Shown here: positions 45,191-54,603 of the stretch, piece by piece
How positions within the stretch are numbered: the first letter of the stretch is position 1
How the letters are laid out: each line of letters starts with the position of its first letter
DNA from: Pseudomonas abyssi
GTDB lineage: Bacteria > Pseudomonadota > Gammaproteobacteria > Pseudomonadales > Pseudomonadaceae
Direction of reading: 5' to 3'
Assembly: GCF_002307495.1 (NCBI RefSeq)
Contig: NZ_NTMR01000020.1
Coordinates: 1-64,000, forward strand
DNA length: 64,000 nucleotides
Position numbers and translations under genes: made by a program
Notes under the pieces: model-generated
What the model was told of the DNA's origin: nothing
What the model saw: the letters and a program-made list of their open reading frames with translations, nothing else
Databases searched by the model: none

Positions 45191-47140
45191 TCAGTCGCTT
45201 TCCAGCGTCGCCAACACCACCAGTTGATCGCCATCAGCCAGGCGCAGGGGCTTGTCGCGCGGCGGGTTGAGCTGCAGGCGGCGACCTTCTGCGTCGGCCT
45301 TGGCTCGGTAGATGCCCAATGCCGTGTCACCCTGAAGAGCCACCACGGCCTCCAGGTCGGCGAAGGTGGTGACGCTCTGCATCGGGTAATCCTGCAAGTC
45401 ACGGAACAGCAATTCGGGGCCACCGGTCGTCAGCAGGTATTCAAACATCAAACCCAGTTCACGGCGCTGAGCAATCTGCGCCATCAAATGGCTGAGGATG
45501 GTCGGGCCGACGATGGTCTCGCCGCGCTTGCGCACCACCAGCGCTTCGTTGGCCGGATCGCTCAGCTCCAGCAGCAGCTGCGGCCGCTGAGTGCGGTCAC
45601 GCAGCAGTTCGTCAACGATCAGGTAGCCGACCATGGCGCGGGCGTCCGCCTCCTCGCCCGACTCCAGGCGGTCTGAGGATATCAGCAGGATCGAATCGAA
45701 ACGCTGTTCGATCAACCCACGCAGTGCCCCCTCCACCATGTAATCGGCCTGGCTGTGGTGACATTCCACCCGCGCGGTATCCGGGCTGTAGGCCTGGATG
45801 GCGGCAACGCGCTCGGCTGGATCCAGCACCGATACCATGTGAACGTCGAAGCGAAAGTTGCGGTAGCCGGCCAGCTCATGGATCAACGCGGGGACGCGGC
45901 GGCTCCAGCCAAGGATAAGCAGGCGTCGCATCCCGCCTGCCTGGCGTTGCGGCGCGCTCGCCGGGCGCTGCAACGGTTTCAGCGGCGTACTGGCCTCCGC
46001 CACCGGTTCGGCGTGCGCATAATCGCGGGCCAGCATCACGACTTTATCGCCAGCCTGAATGACCTCCTCGCTGGGCGCATTGAGCCAGGTGCGCCAGCTG
46101 CCGCCATCGGGACGCATCAGACCGCAGACAATCGCTTCCGGCGCGCGGCTGCCAATGTCCGCCAGGCTCATGCCAACGCAGTTGTCGGTGGAACGGATAT
46201 AGAACTCGTTGCCGTCGTATACCGTGAGAACTTCGCCAAACAGCTCCGGCAGACCGGGGTGAATGATCGACTGGGCAAACAGGCGACTGACCAGCGCATC
46301 ACTCGCCAGCACCTCCAGAGGGCCGGAATAGGCGCGCTGCATGACGGTCAGCTTGCGTCGGTCATCGACCTCGGCGACGACGTAGGGCGGCGTGATACCG
46401 CGCTGCTGGGCCTGGGCCTGCAGTGTTAACAACGCCTTGATGGTTTCCACGTCGCTGCTGACCAGCCCGCCAGCAGTCTGCATGCGACCCGGGATCAGCA
46501 CCACGGCCGCCTGCAGGCAGGCGGCCCGATCCAGGTCTTCAGGCTGCAGGGCGGTACCGGAGCGCAGGATGATGTTGCTCATATTGCGGCGGATCAGCGG
46601 AATGGCGCGAAGCTCATGGACATGTTCGGCGGTGACTTCCTCGGCCAGGATCACCAGCCGCAGTCGCTTGGTCAGGCGAGCCTTGAGCAGGCGCTGGATG
46701 CCGCCGTTAACGTCGAGAATTTCCTGTACCAGCGGGATAGTGCGGTTGGTCCAGCCAAGAATGACGATGTGGTCGGTTACGGTGACCGGTGTCAGACCCT
46801 GCTCCAGCTTGACCATCATGGCAATCAGCCAACGGGTCATGATGGCTACCAGCGCGCCAAGAAATACCACGTAGCCGCTCAGGGTCAGCACGGTGGAGAC
46901 GATGCGTCGCCAGGTGCCCTCATCATCGCCGAGGTAGCCCGGATCGGTCAGGCGAAGAAAGGCCCACCAGACCGAGTCGGCCAGATCGCCCTCACCACTG
47001 CTGGGGTACACCAGCCAGCCGCCGACCAGCGAGATCAGGGCGATAAAGGCGGCGACTACCAGCAACTGATAATGGGCGCCCTTGATGAACTGGCGCTCGA
47101 CCAGATAACGCAGCCGGTCGACAAAGGAGAATGGCAACAT
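45191..47140 (-). CDS. CASTOR/POLLUX-like ion channel with RCK/TrkA_N domains
   Basis: The 649-residue inner-membrane protein has two or three membrane segments in the first 115 residues with a pore-like LADSVWWAFLRLTDPGYLG, then tandem RCK-type Rossmann domains (ITDHIVILGWTNRTIPLVQEI and MRRLLILGWSRRVPALIHELAG) and a C-terminal TrkA_C-like part. It matches the putative CASTOR/POLLUX-related channels, related to plant nuclear cation channels; ion selectivity in bacteria is unknown. It is divergent from clsA and faces tusE 7 bp away. Confidence 0.88.
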   Translation of the reverse strand: MLPFSFVDRLRYLVERQFIKGAHYQLLVVAAFIALISLVGGWLVYPSSGEGDLADSVWWAFLRLTDPGYLGDDEGTWRRIVSTVLTLSGYVVFLGALVAIMTRWLIAMMVKLEQGLTPVTVTDHIVILGWTNRTIPLVQEILDVNGGIQRLLKARLTKRLRLVILAEEVTAEHVHELRAIPLIRRNMSNIILRSGTALQPEDLDRAACLQAAVVLIPGRMQTAGGLVSSDVETIKALLTLQAQAQQRGITPPYVVAEVDDRRKLTVMQRAYSGPLEVLASDALVSRLFAQSIIHPGLPELFGEVLTVYDGNEFYIRSTDNCVGMSLADIGSRAPEAIVCGLMRPDGGSWRTWLNAPSEEVIQAGDKVVMLARDYAHAEPVAEASTPLKPLQRPASAPQRQAGGMRRLLILGWSRRVPALIHELAGYRNFRFDVHMVSVLDPAERVAAIQAYSPDTARVECHHSQADYMVEGALRGLIEQRFDSILLISSDRLESGEEADARAMVGYLIVDELLRDRTQRPQLLLELSDPANEALVVRKRGETIVGPTILSHLMAQIAQRRELGLMFEYLLTTGGPELLFRDLQDYPMQSVTTFADLEAVVALQGDTALGIYRAKADAEGRRLQLNPPRDKPLRLADGDQLVVLATLESD

Positions 47141-47230
47141 GGAGTCTGGGTCTCGCTGGCAATTTCTTAACGGTGGGTTTTCCTGCTAGATTGCGTCTTC
47201 GACCCAGCCAGCGTCTATCTGTTCACTGCC

Positions 47231-48673
47231 ATGGATTATATCGAGCACATTCTGGGCATCGCCCTGATCGTACTTTACTGGCTTTTTACCGCCGCGGTTA
47301 CCCTGCGCGTGCTTGGTAAACGTACGCCAGTCAGCGTCACGCTGTCGTGGCTGCTGGTTATCTACATCCTGCCGGTGGTGGGCGCCGCCTTGTATCTGAT
47401 GCTGGGCGAACTCAACCTCGGCCGTCAGCGTGCACGCCGCGCCGAAGAGATGGTCAAACCCTTCCTGAGCAGCATCGCTGAAGACTTTCAGGGGCCGCGG
47501 GGATCGCTGCCCGGAGGCTCGCTGGTCCAGGGTATCCACCAGATGTTGCAGCAGCGCCTGGGCATGGGGGCGCTGGGCTATGAGCAGATGACCCTGCTGG
47601 ACAATCCAGACGCTATTTTCAGCCGCCTGTGTGAGGATGTTGCCAAAGCTCAGCACAGTATTCACCTGGAAACCTATATCTGGTTTCCCGGCGGGCGTGT
47701 CGACACCCTGTCCGAGGCGCTGATGGCTGCTGCGGCGCGTGGCGTCAAGGTCTCGCTGCTGATTGATCATGCCGGCAGCCGTGCGTTTTTCCGCTCGCCT
47801 TGGCGCAAACGCCTGATTGATGCCGGTATCGAGGTCGTGCCCGCCCTGCCCGTCCGGCTGTGGCGTGCGCTGGTGCAGCGGATCGACCTGCGCCTGCATC
47901 GCAAACTGGTGGTCATTGACGGACGTATTGCCTACAGCGGTTCGATGAATATCGCCGACCCGCGTTTTTTCAAGACAGAGGCCAAGGTTGGCGAGTGGGT
48001 GGATATCATGCTGCGCCTGGAAGGGCCGGCGGCACACGGCCTGGACAAGGTCTTTGCCTGGGACTGGGAGGTAGAAACCGGCCTGCGTCGCCTGGCGCCC
48101 GCCCCCGTCAGCCCGCCAGCCTGCTACAAGTGGCTGTCGGTCTTGCCCTCAGGCCCCGGAACCGGTGAAGACCTGATCGGGCAGGCGGTGTTGTCCAGCA
48201 TCTACCGGGCCAACGACAGCATTACCATCAGCACGCCCTACTTTGTGCCGTCGGAAGCCATCTTCGACGCCCTCTGCCAGGCCGCTCGACGCGGCGTGCG
48301 CGTCAAGGTGCTTATTCCGCAGCGCAACGACTCACGCATGGTGAGCTGGGCCAGTCGCGCCTACTTCGAGCGGCTCTTGCAGTCGGGCGGTGAGATCTAC
48401 CTCTTCGCTGGCGGCTTGCTGCATACCAAGGCGATGCTAATGGATGATCAGCTGGCTCTGGTGGGCAGTGTAAACCTGGATATCCGCAGTCTGCAGCTCA
48501 ACTTCGAGTTGACCCTGACCCTGTTTTCCCCCGAAGCCTGCGCCAGTATCCGTCGCCTGCTGGACGGTTACCTGCAAGACAGTACGCCGCTGGAGCTGGA
48601 GCGCTGGAAGCAGCGCTCTCGGGCCGCTCGCGTGCTGGAGCGCGGAATGTTTTTCTTGAGTCCGTTGCTCTGA
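47231..48673 (+). CDS. Cardiolipin synthase A
   Basis: The 480-residue inner-membrane enzyme condenses two phosphatidylglycerols to cardiolipin. It has two N-terminal membrane helices (about 5-25 and 36-58) and two phospholipase-D HKD motifs, HRKLVVIDGRIAYSGSMNI and HTKAMLMDDQLALVGSVNLD. Length and layout fit the ClsA group. It is divergent from the channel gene and followed by a structured stretch before the DUF6746 gene. Confidence 0.93.
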   Translation: MDYIEHILGIALIVLYWLFTAAVTLRVLGKRTPVSVTLSWLLVIYILPVVGAALYLMLGELNLGRQRARRAEEMVKPFLSSIAEDFQGPRGSLPGGSLVQGIHQMLQQRLGMGALGYEQMTLLDNPDAIFSRLCEDVAKAQHSIHLETYIWFPGGRVDTLSEALMAAAARGVKVSLLIDHAGSRAFFRSPWRKRLIDAGIEVVPALPVRLWRALVQRIDLRLHRKLVVIDGRIAYSGSMNIADPRFFKTEAKVGEWVDIMLRLEGPAAHGLDKVFAWDWEVETGLRRLAPAPVSPPACYKWLSVLPSGPGTGEDLIGQAVLSSIYRANDSITISTPYFVPSEAIFDALCQAARRGVRVKVLIPQRNDSRMVSWASRAYFERLLQSGGEIYLFAGGLLHTKAMLMDDQLALVGSVNLDIRSLQLNFELTLTLFSPEACASIRRLLDGYLQDSTPLELERWKQRSRAARVLERGMFFLSPLL

Positions 48674-48727
48674 CCCGGGACCTGCCGGCAGCGGGTAGTG
48701 CCACTTGTCATTACAAAAAGAAAGGAC

Positions 48728-48789
48728 TTGCAATCGATGTTGTGATGGCTAAACTCAAATGAGTTTGATTATCACTTGCGAGATTGCAA
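48728..48789 (+). promoter_or_regulatory. Structured leader overlapping the DUF6746 start codon
   Basis: Nested inverted repeats lie just before the gene. The outer arms are TTGCAATC (48728-48735) and GATTGCAA (48782-48789), the latter including the first base of the ATG. Inside, GTGAT/ATCAC and AAACTC/GAGTTT join through three G-U pairs into one long hairpin (48742-48775, AAAT loop) with a single mismatch. The two internal-loop sides are both 6 nt. It could control translation, or be a protein binding site; a promoter within it (TTGCAA, 16 bp, TAAACT) is an alternative. Confidence 0.5.
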
Positions 48790-49160
48790 TGAAAGTGTAC
48801 CTGGTCCCCGTCAGTCTCACCGTCAGCATGATGAGCCCCGCTGTGCTGGCAACCCAACACCCTGCTCCGCAGCAAGCCCACGCGCGGCAAAGCGCAGTGG
48901 TGCAGCTGCAGGAGCACAGCCGGTCGCTCGCTCAGTTGCTGCAGCAGCCGGTAGACGTGCAGGCCCTGAGTCAGCTTGAAGAGCTGAGCTACCAGCTCGA
49001 AGGCGACCTCCTGGCTCTGGGCAGCGCCTGGTCACGGGTGGCCGAGCCGCTGGAGTCGCTGCACCAGGCGGTGGAACTGGGCGATCCGGACGCCGCCCAG
49101 CGCCATGCCCGGGGCTATCTTGAAGCCATGTCCAACTGGCAGACCGGTCGCCTGGATTGA
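48789..49160 (+). CDS. DUF6746 family exported protein
   Basis: The 123-residue precursor has a signal peptide (MKVYLVPVSLTVSMMSPAVLA) and a mature helical part (LAQLLQQPVDVQALSQLEELSYQLEGDLLAL, ELGDPDAAQRHARGYLEAM) like DUF6746, small periplasmic proteins of unknown function with a helical hairpin. The start 48789 gives the signal peptide at the N-terminus; ATG 48759 lies within the hairpin leader. The family is often near metal or redox genes, but here it stands between two phospholipase-D-type genes. Confidence 0.75.
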   Translation: MKVYLVPVSLTVSMMSPAVLATQHPAPQQAHARQSAVVQLQEHSRSLAQLLQQPVDVQALSQLEELSYQLEGDLLALGSAWSRVAEPLESLHQAVELGDPDAAQRHARGYLEAMSNWQTGRLD

Positions 49161-49257
49161 GCGCCTGGGCCGGCCCCGGCGTGCGGCGTTGACGGCTGCT
49201 TTGGCGGCCCTGCCCTGCAGATGGCTACTGAGCCGAAACGGCAACCGCAGCGCGCCG

Positions 49258-50784
49258 TTAAAGCTGGCTGGCGATGGGCAGCCAGCCCAGCGTCCAGCTC
49301 ATGAAACGGCGGAAACGGCTGGCGTCAGGTTCGGCGTCCCAGGTTTCACCCTCTGCCTGCCAGCGCACCTCCCCCTGTTCGTTCAGGCTAAGCTCAAAAG
49401 CGTAGTCTTCTGACGTCCAGCGCTGAAACAGATCAACCATCTCCTGGGCCAGCTCTTCGTTTTCAATCAGAACGCCGACTTCGGTGTTGAGCTTGATCGA
49501 GCGCGGGTCCAGGTTGACCGAACCGATAAACGCCGATTTACGATCAAATACGAAGGTCTTGGCGTGCAGGCTGGCCAGGGACTCACCAAGGAACGGGCTG
49601 GCCCTTTCCTGCTGGCCCGCAATGGGGCGTAGCTCCCACATGTTTACCCCACCTTCGAGTAGCGGCACCCGTGAGCGCGCGTAGCCGCTGTGCACCGCCA
49701 GTACGTCGGTGGTGGCCAGCGAATTGGTCAGAACGGAGATATCCACCCCACGCTCGCGCAACTTGAGCAGCAAGCGCTCACCTGGCTCGCGCGGTACAAA
49801 ATACGCAGAGGTCAGCAGCAGTTCCTCTTCGGTCTGGAGGATGGGCTCGGCCAGCGCGCGTCCCAAAAAAGCGACCTGATTACCGTCACCGTGCGGATCT
49901 GACTTGGACGGATCATCATAGAACCAGGTGGCCTTGCCCCAGTGCCAGTTCAAGGTGGAGCCGCCCATTTGGCTGAGGAAGCGCGAACGCTCGACGGCGC
50001 GCACGTAGGGGTTGCTTGCCGCCGCGCGGCTGCTTGAGCCCAGGCGAGCGCGTAGCGCCGCCAGATCATCGGCATCTGCCGCATCAGCCATGACATTGAT
50101 CGGAATCGCGATACCGCTGTTCCAGAAGTTGTCAAAGCTGTCCGAGGCATCATTACTGATCGGCCCTATGCCGATAACATCGACATCCTGAAAGTCGACA
50201 TCGGTGAGCGCAAAATACTCGTCCCCGATATTGCGACCACCAGTGATCAGCGCCTGGTTGTCCGCCACAATCAGCTTGTTGTGCATGCGGTAGTTGATGC
50301 GCCCAAACTCGCCCAGCTTGCTGAACAGCTTCAGCCACTCGCTGCGCAGGCTTAGCGGGTTGTACAGGCGCACCTCGATATTGGGGTGAATATCGACCGT
50401 GGACACCCTGACATCTTCCAGCCCGGCGCCGACGTCATCAATCAGCAAGCGGACTCGCACGCCGCGATCGGCCGCCTTGAGCAGGTGCTCGGTAATCAGC
50501 CCCCCGGTTACGTCGGTGTTATAGATGTAGTACTGGATATCCAGGCTTTGCTCGGCCATGTCGATCAGCCGAACGCGCGCGGCCAAGGCATCGGCGCCAT
50601 TGTGCAGGAGAATAAAGCCCGACTCCCCTCCACTTTCTGATTGCCTGCTACTGACATAACGACTCAGCGTCGTGTTGTCATCGCTCGGCAGGTGGTAGCT
50701 CGGCAGCTCGCTATGGCTGTGGCCTGCAGTGGCACAGCCAACAATGAGTGTGATCAAGCCGATCAGAAGCAGAGGTCGCAACAT
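49258..50784 (-). CDS. Phospholipase-D-superfamily lipoprotein, ClsC-like
   Basis: The 508-residue precursor has a lipobox (IVGC17) and two HKD motifs, MHNKLIVADNQALITGGRN and LHAKTFVFDRKSAFIGSVNLD. This layout matches the YmdC/ClsC group, which makes cardiolipin from phosphatidylethanolamine and phosphatidylglycerol, although the lipoprotein signal points to a periplasmic location, where a phospholipase role is also possible. It is separated from the upstream gene by a 9-bp hairpin. Confidence 0.88.
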   Translation of the reverse strand: MLRPLLLIGLITLIVGCATAGHSHSELPSYHLPSDDNTTLSRYVSSRQSESGGESGFILLHNGADALAARVRLIDMAEQSLDIQYYIYNTDVTGGLITEHLLKAADRGVRVRLLIDDVGAGLEDVRVSTVDIHPNIEVRLYNPLSLRSEWLKLFSKLGEFGRINYRMHNKLIVADNQALITGGRNIGDEYFALTDVDFQDVDVIGIGPISNDASDSFDNFWNSGIAIPINVMADAADADDLAALRARLGSSSRAAASNPYVRAVERSRFLSQMGGSTLNWHWGKATWFYDDPSKSDPHGDGNQVAFLGRALAEPILQTEEELLLTSAYFVPREPGERLLLKLRERGVDISVLTNSLATTDVLAVHSGYARSRVPLLEGGVNMWELRPIAGQQERASPFLGESLASLHAKTFVFDRKSAFIGSVNLDPRSIKLNTEVGVLIENEELAQEMVDLFQRWTSEDYAFELSLNEQGEVRWQAEGETWDAEPDASRFRRFMSWTLGWLPIASQL

Positions 50785-50804
50785 GTGTATGTCCTTATCG
50801 AACG

Positions 50805-50825
50805 CCCGGTAGCTTGGCTACCGGG
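50805..50825 (-). terminator. Hairpin between the ankyrin-lipoprotein and phospholipase genes
   Basis: CCCGGTAGC/GCTACCGGG is a perfect 9-bp stem with a 3-nt loop, 17 bp after the upstream gene. No T-tract follows on the minus strand, so termination may be partial and the downstream gene may belong to the same transcript. Confidence 0.5.
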
Positions 50826-50841
50826 TCATGGCTTGGCCTGG

Positions 50842-53451
50842 CTACTCCGTGTACTGGTCTGTGACCACCAGTTGATAGCTGACCCGACGCACGCCTCGAT
50901 TGTCGATCACAACGTATCCACTTTGTGCAGGCTTCAGCCCTTGAGTATAGGCAGCACTGTAGAGCGCACGCCATGCAGACTCCACACTGTGCTGCGTGCG
51001 ATCAAAGTCTAGACTGAGTACCTGCTGCTCGGGTACCTGGCGTGTCTGGTAGCCCGCTTGCGGTACCGGTGTTCCGTCGACCGGAAAGGCGACGGTAAAG
51101 TTCAGTTGCTCTGGCGAATTGCTGGCCAGGTCATCGAACACCAGATTCAGCGGGCCGGCGACGCCGACCTGGCCGCGACGCTGTGCGGTGATGGCAACAT
51201 TCACCGCCATCGACCCCACCTCGTCGAGCAGTTCGTTCGGGTGCAGGCGTGCAGCCCTGCCGAAGAGCACGCTGGCCGGACGCGTCAGCAGGCGAACCGG
51301 ATAAACCTGCCCATCTTCCCGTACCTGCAGCTCTTCGCCAGCACGAATATCCACCGCCTTTTGCGCGCTGACCGGCAATGGCGCATAGGTCGAGGCACAG
51401 AGTTCAGAGGCTTTGAAGCTGTCGCGCTGGCTGGCGGACAGTTGCTGGTTGGCCGCGACGGCCCGGCAGATCTGCTGATCGTATCCGCGCCAGGCCTGGC
51501 GCAGGGCGCCCGCCTCGGTCAGCGTGCGGATGCTGCCCTCTCCGGCGTTGGCCGCTGCCAGCAAGAGTGCAGTCTGCCGGCCCTGGGCAGCCTCACGCCG
51601 ATCAGGGCCGCCCACGCCAACACCCGGTGCGGCTTTTGTTTCAGCATGCACATTGGCGCCAGCGGCCAGCAGACGACGCATACTTTCGATCTGGTTCTGC
51701 TCGGCAGCCACCATCAAGGGCGTTTTACCCCAGGCATTACCGGCGTTGGGGTCAAAGCCGCGCTGAAGCAATAGGCTCACGGCTTCGGGGTTGGCAACCG
51801 CCGCCATCAGGGCGGTATCGCCGTCCGGCCCCTGGCCGCGCGCAGGCCCCAGCACCTCGGTCTCGTAATCCACAAAATCACTGACGACGTTCAGCGGTGC
51901 GCCATTGAGCAGCACGCTGTGCAGGGTGGCAAACTGGCGCCCCTGCTCCAGGGCACCTGGTTCGGGCGCAAACGCATAACGCGGCTGGTAACGGGCAAAG
52001 GGCGCGGGCACGTCCTCCGGCAGCTGCTCAGGCAACTGCAGGTTCTCCATGCTGCGAGCAAAAGTTTCGTGCAACAGCAGGCTGGCAGCCAGCTGTGCTT
52101 CCTCAGTGCTCAGGCCCTGATCGGCAAACATCTGGTTCAGTTCCTGCTGGGCCGGTACAAGCATGGGCATCATGCGCCGGTAGCGCTGCTTGTTGCCCAG
52201 GTTACGCTCTGACCAGGCAAAAAAAGCATCCATCGCGGCATCATGACGCTGCCGGATGGCAGCTGCACGGCCGCTGCGAGTGTATTCATCCACCCCCAGC
52301 AATGGCAGGTTCAACAAGGTCCACTGATACTCTTTCCAGCGCTGGTGCAAGTCGCGTCGATCCTGCTGCGAGTAGCCCGGCAACGGGTCGCCAGCCAGAC
52401 TGCTCAGCTCTGCATCCAGCAGCGCAAAGCTCGGCAGGCCACGCAGGGTGTCGGTGCGCGGCGGCGTCAGATAGCTTTGCATCAGGCACAGCGGCTGCAG
52501 CTCAGTGCCAAGGGCGTATACCCCGGCGTAGGCGGACTCGCCGCGCGCTGCCGGGGAGTAGAAGCCCCAGGTTTCGTTGACCAGCGCCAGCAGTTCACCC
52601 TGGTAGCGGAACAGGTCGATGCTGGCATAGTCGCTGGTTTGCGAAGAGGAGGCGTTGGCGCGACCGCCGTAGTTCGGCTGCTTGGCAACCCAGGCTGGCA
52701 GGGTGCGATGGTCCATGACCACACGATCATCAATACGCAGGCCGCGTGCGCGCTGCTGATACCCGGCGTAGAGGCCGGCGTTGTAGAGCTCGACCCGGTA
52801 GCGATGGCCGTTGGCTGATACCTCATTGTCCGCAGAGCGATTGCCGGCCAACAGCTCGGCACCGGCCAACTGATTGATATCGGGGTCACCCTTGGCAGCC
52901 AAAGCGTTGTTGAGCGCGGTCGCGATCGGGCCACAGAAACCGGGGCGCTGTTCATCAGCTACCCGAAACTCCGCATAACTTGCCCAGCCATGACGCTGGG
53001 ATCGCGCAGCAGTTTGTGGTTCGGGCCACCGACGGATCTGCTCTATACGCTCGCGATAGAGCCCTTGCAGGCAACGCTGAGCGTCAGGGTTGTCTAACAG
53101 TGTGCTGTCGGAGGCATTGCCAAGCCCGCAATAGCCGCCACGCGCAAGCAGCCACTGGCGCTGACTGGCAGCCAGGGCCAGTGCCCCGGGCAGATCCAGC
53201 TGGTCCAGCCGCTGGTGCAGCAGATCCGCAAGAGTGCGATCCTGGGCAGCCAGCGCATCATTGGCGCACACCTGGCGGTGTACTTCCGGCAAGGCGCCGC
53301 TGCAGTCGAAACTGGCCCGGCCCGGTGTCGGCAAGGCGGACAGGCGCGGCGTGAGGTCGGGTTTGGGTTTTGGGCCCGGAGGTGGATTACTGGCGCAGGC
53401 GCCAAGCAACGCAGTCAGAGCGATCAATGCACCGCGTGATGGGTTCAACAT
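50842..53451 (-). CDS. LprI-like lipoprotein with ankyrin repeats
   Basis: The 869-residue precursor has a lipobox (LGAC19), a Pro-rich linker, and an N-terminal LprI-like domain (FDCSGALPEVHRQVCANDALAAQDRTLADLL...QRQWL), named for a mycobacterial lysozyme inhibitor. Ankyrin repeats lie around residues 545-625 (DGDTALMAAVANPEAVSLLLQRGFDPNA, GKTPLMVAAEQNQIESMRRLLAAGANVHA). The long middle part and the C-terminal strand-rich part (LNLVFDDLASNSPEQLNFTVAF) match no family I know. It is last in the exbB-exbD-tonB operon, so it may serve as an envelope partner of that machine. Confidence 0.75.
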   Translation of the reverse strand: MLNPSRGALIALTALLGACASNPPPGPKPKPDLTPRLSALPTPGRASFDCSGALPEVHRQVCANDALAAQDRTLADLLHQRLDQLDLPGALALAASQRQWLLARGGYCGLGNASDSTLLDNPDAQRCLQGLYRERIEQIRRWPEPQTAARSQRHGWASYAEFRVADEQRPGFCGPIATALNNALAAKGDPDINQLAGAELLAGNRSADNEVSANGHRYRVELYNAGLYAGYQQRARGLRIDDRVVMDHRTLPAWVAKQPNYGGRANASSSQTSDYASIDLFRYQGELLALVNETWGFYSPAARGESAYAGVYALGTELQPLCLMQSYLTPPRTDTLRGLPSFALLDAELSSLAGDPLPGYSQQDRRDLHQRWKEYQWTLLNLPLLGVDEYTRSGRAAAIRQRHDAAMDAFFAWSERNLGNKQRYRRMMPMLVPAQQELNQMFADQGLSTEEAQLAASLLLHETFARSMENLQLPEQLPEDVPAPFARYQPRYAFAPEPGALEQGRQFATLHSVLLNGAPLNVVSDFVDYETEVLGPARGQGPDGDTALMAAVANPEAVSLLLQRGFDPNAGNAWGKTPLMVAAEQNQIESMRRLLAAGANVHAETKAAPGVGVGGPDRREAAQGRQTALLLAAANAGEGSIRTLTEAGALRQAWRGYDQQICRAVAANQQLSASQRDSFKASELCASTYAPLPVSAQKAVDIRAGEELQVREDGQVYPVRLLTRPASVLFGRAARLHPNELLDEVGSMAVNVAITAQRRGQVGVAGPLNLVFDDLASNSPEQLNFTVAFPVDGTPVPQAGYQTRQVPEQQVLSLDFDRTQHSVESAWRALYSAAYTQGLKPAQSGYVVIDNRGVRRVSYQLVVTDQYTE

Positions 53452-53466
53452 GCGTTCACTCCCTGA

Positions 53467-54168
53467 TCAATCAATGAAAATGGCTGTGCCGTAGATGGTG
53501 TACCGCCCTGCTCCGCCACCCGGTGGCGGCGGGAACGGACCGGCCTGACGAATCGCCTGCTCGGCCGCCCGATCCAGCACGGTGTCGCCGCACGGGTCAA
53601 TCTCGAAGGCAATCATCTGGCCGCGCTCATCCACCGTGATCTCATAGGGGATGTAGCATTGCCGCTTGAAGTCCTCCGGATCACCCCGATAGCCGGGCGG
53701 TGGTTTGTAGACGGAGCCAGCGGGCCGCCGCAGTTGCGCCGTGACCCTGCCCTTGACGGTGTCGGCATAACCCGAGGGTGCCATCCGGCCCCGGCTGCTG
53801 GCCTGCGCTGCTGGCGGTGGGCTTGGCGGCGCAGCCCATTGCTGGTTAGCGCCAAAGCTGTGAACCGGCGGCCCACTCGGCTTGGGCGGGCTTGTCGGTG
53901 GCGTTGGCCGCGGCGCAGGCTGAGGCTTGGGCGGCTCGGGCAGCGGCTCTGGCTCTGGCTCAGGTTCGGGCTCCGGTTCTGGCGGCGGCGGTGGCGGTGG
54001 TGGCGGGACATACAGGTCCACCGCAATCGCATCCGGCCTGCTTGGCAACGGCTGATGACGGAACTGCGCGCCCATCAGCCAGGCCAGCAACGCCAGGTGC
54101 AGGCCGATCGACACCGCCGCGACCAGCAGGCGAACAGGCCAGCGGCTGCGGTTTGCGTTTGTGTCCAT
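53467..54168 (-). CDS. TonB-like energy transducer
   Basis: TonB carries proton-motive energy from ExbBD to outer-membrane receptors. The 233-residue protein has an N-terminal membrane anchor with the S20-x3-H24 pair (SIGLHLALLAWLM) typical of TonB, a long Pro-Glu-Pro/Lys-Pro spacer (about 54-125, encoded by low-complexity repeats) and a C-terminal TonB domain (about 145-233). That domain is atypical, with two Cys (QCYIPYEITV, DPCGDTVLDRAA). The ATG overlaps the exbD stop (TGATG). Confidence 0.85.
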   Translation of the reverse strand: MDTNANRSRWPVRLLVAAVSIGLHLALLAWLMGAQFRHQPLPSRPDAIAVDLYVPPPPPPPPPEPEPEPEPEPEPLPEPPKPQPAPRPTPPTSPPKPSGPPVHSFGANQQWAAPPSPPPAAQASSRGRMAPSGYADTVKGRVTAQLRRPAGSVYKPPPGYRGDPEDFKRQCYIPYEITVDERGQMIAFEIDPCGDTVLDRAAEQAIRQAGPFPPPPGGGAGRYTIYGTAIFID

Positions 54169-54602
54169 CAGGGCTCCAGTTCTTCCGAGGCGACCAGGCT
54201 GATCTGGCTGTAGCCGGCTTTCTGCAGGGTATTCATTACCTGCATCAGCGTGCCGTATTCGACGGCCTTGTCGCCGCGCAGGAACAGCCGGGTGCGCACA
54301 TCGTTGCCGGTGATGCCGTGCACGCCGGCGGCCAGTTGCTCAAGGCTCAACGCCTGTTCCTGAACAAAGAGCTTGCCGTCGGCCTGCACGCTGACATACA
54401 CCGGCTCCCCCGGCGGTGGGTTGGGCGCTGCCGCATTGCTTGGCAGGTCAACCGGCACATCCACCGTCGCCAGCGGCGCTGCCACCATGAAAATGATCAG
54501 TAGCACCAGCATCACATCCACAAAGGGCGTGATATTCATCTCGGCGTTTTCCTGATAGTTGTGCCGTTTGACCAGCGGCCCCGAGTTCAGCTGAATGCCC
54601 AT
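54168..54602 (-). CDS. ExbD/TolR family protein
   Basis: The 144-residue protein has a short cytoplasmic N-terminus and one membrane helix with the proton-carrying Asp29 (MNITPFVDVMLVLLIIFMVA), followed by the periplasmic ExbD domain (YVSVQADGKLFVQEQALSL, TRLFLRGDKAVEYGTLMQVM). It forms the proton channel with ExbB, and lies 1 bp after exbB and overlaps tonB by 1 bp. Confidence 0.92.
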   Translation of the reverse strand: MGIQLNSGPLVKRHNYQENAEMNITPFVDVMLVLLIIFMVAAPLATVDVPVDLPSNAAAPNPPPGEPVYVSVQADGKLFVQEQALSLEQLAAGVHGITGNDVRTRLFLRGDKAVEYGTLMQVMNTLQKAGYSQISLVASEELEP

Positions 54603-54603
54603 A

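Noticed and set aside
53940..54005. Possible tandem repeat or CRISPR-like pattern
   Set aside because: The repeats encode the Pro-Glu-Pro spacer of TonB; there are no spacers or repeats of CRISPR type.
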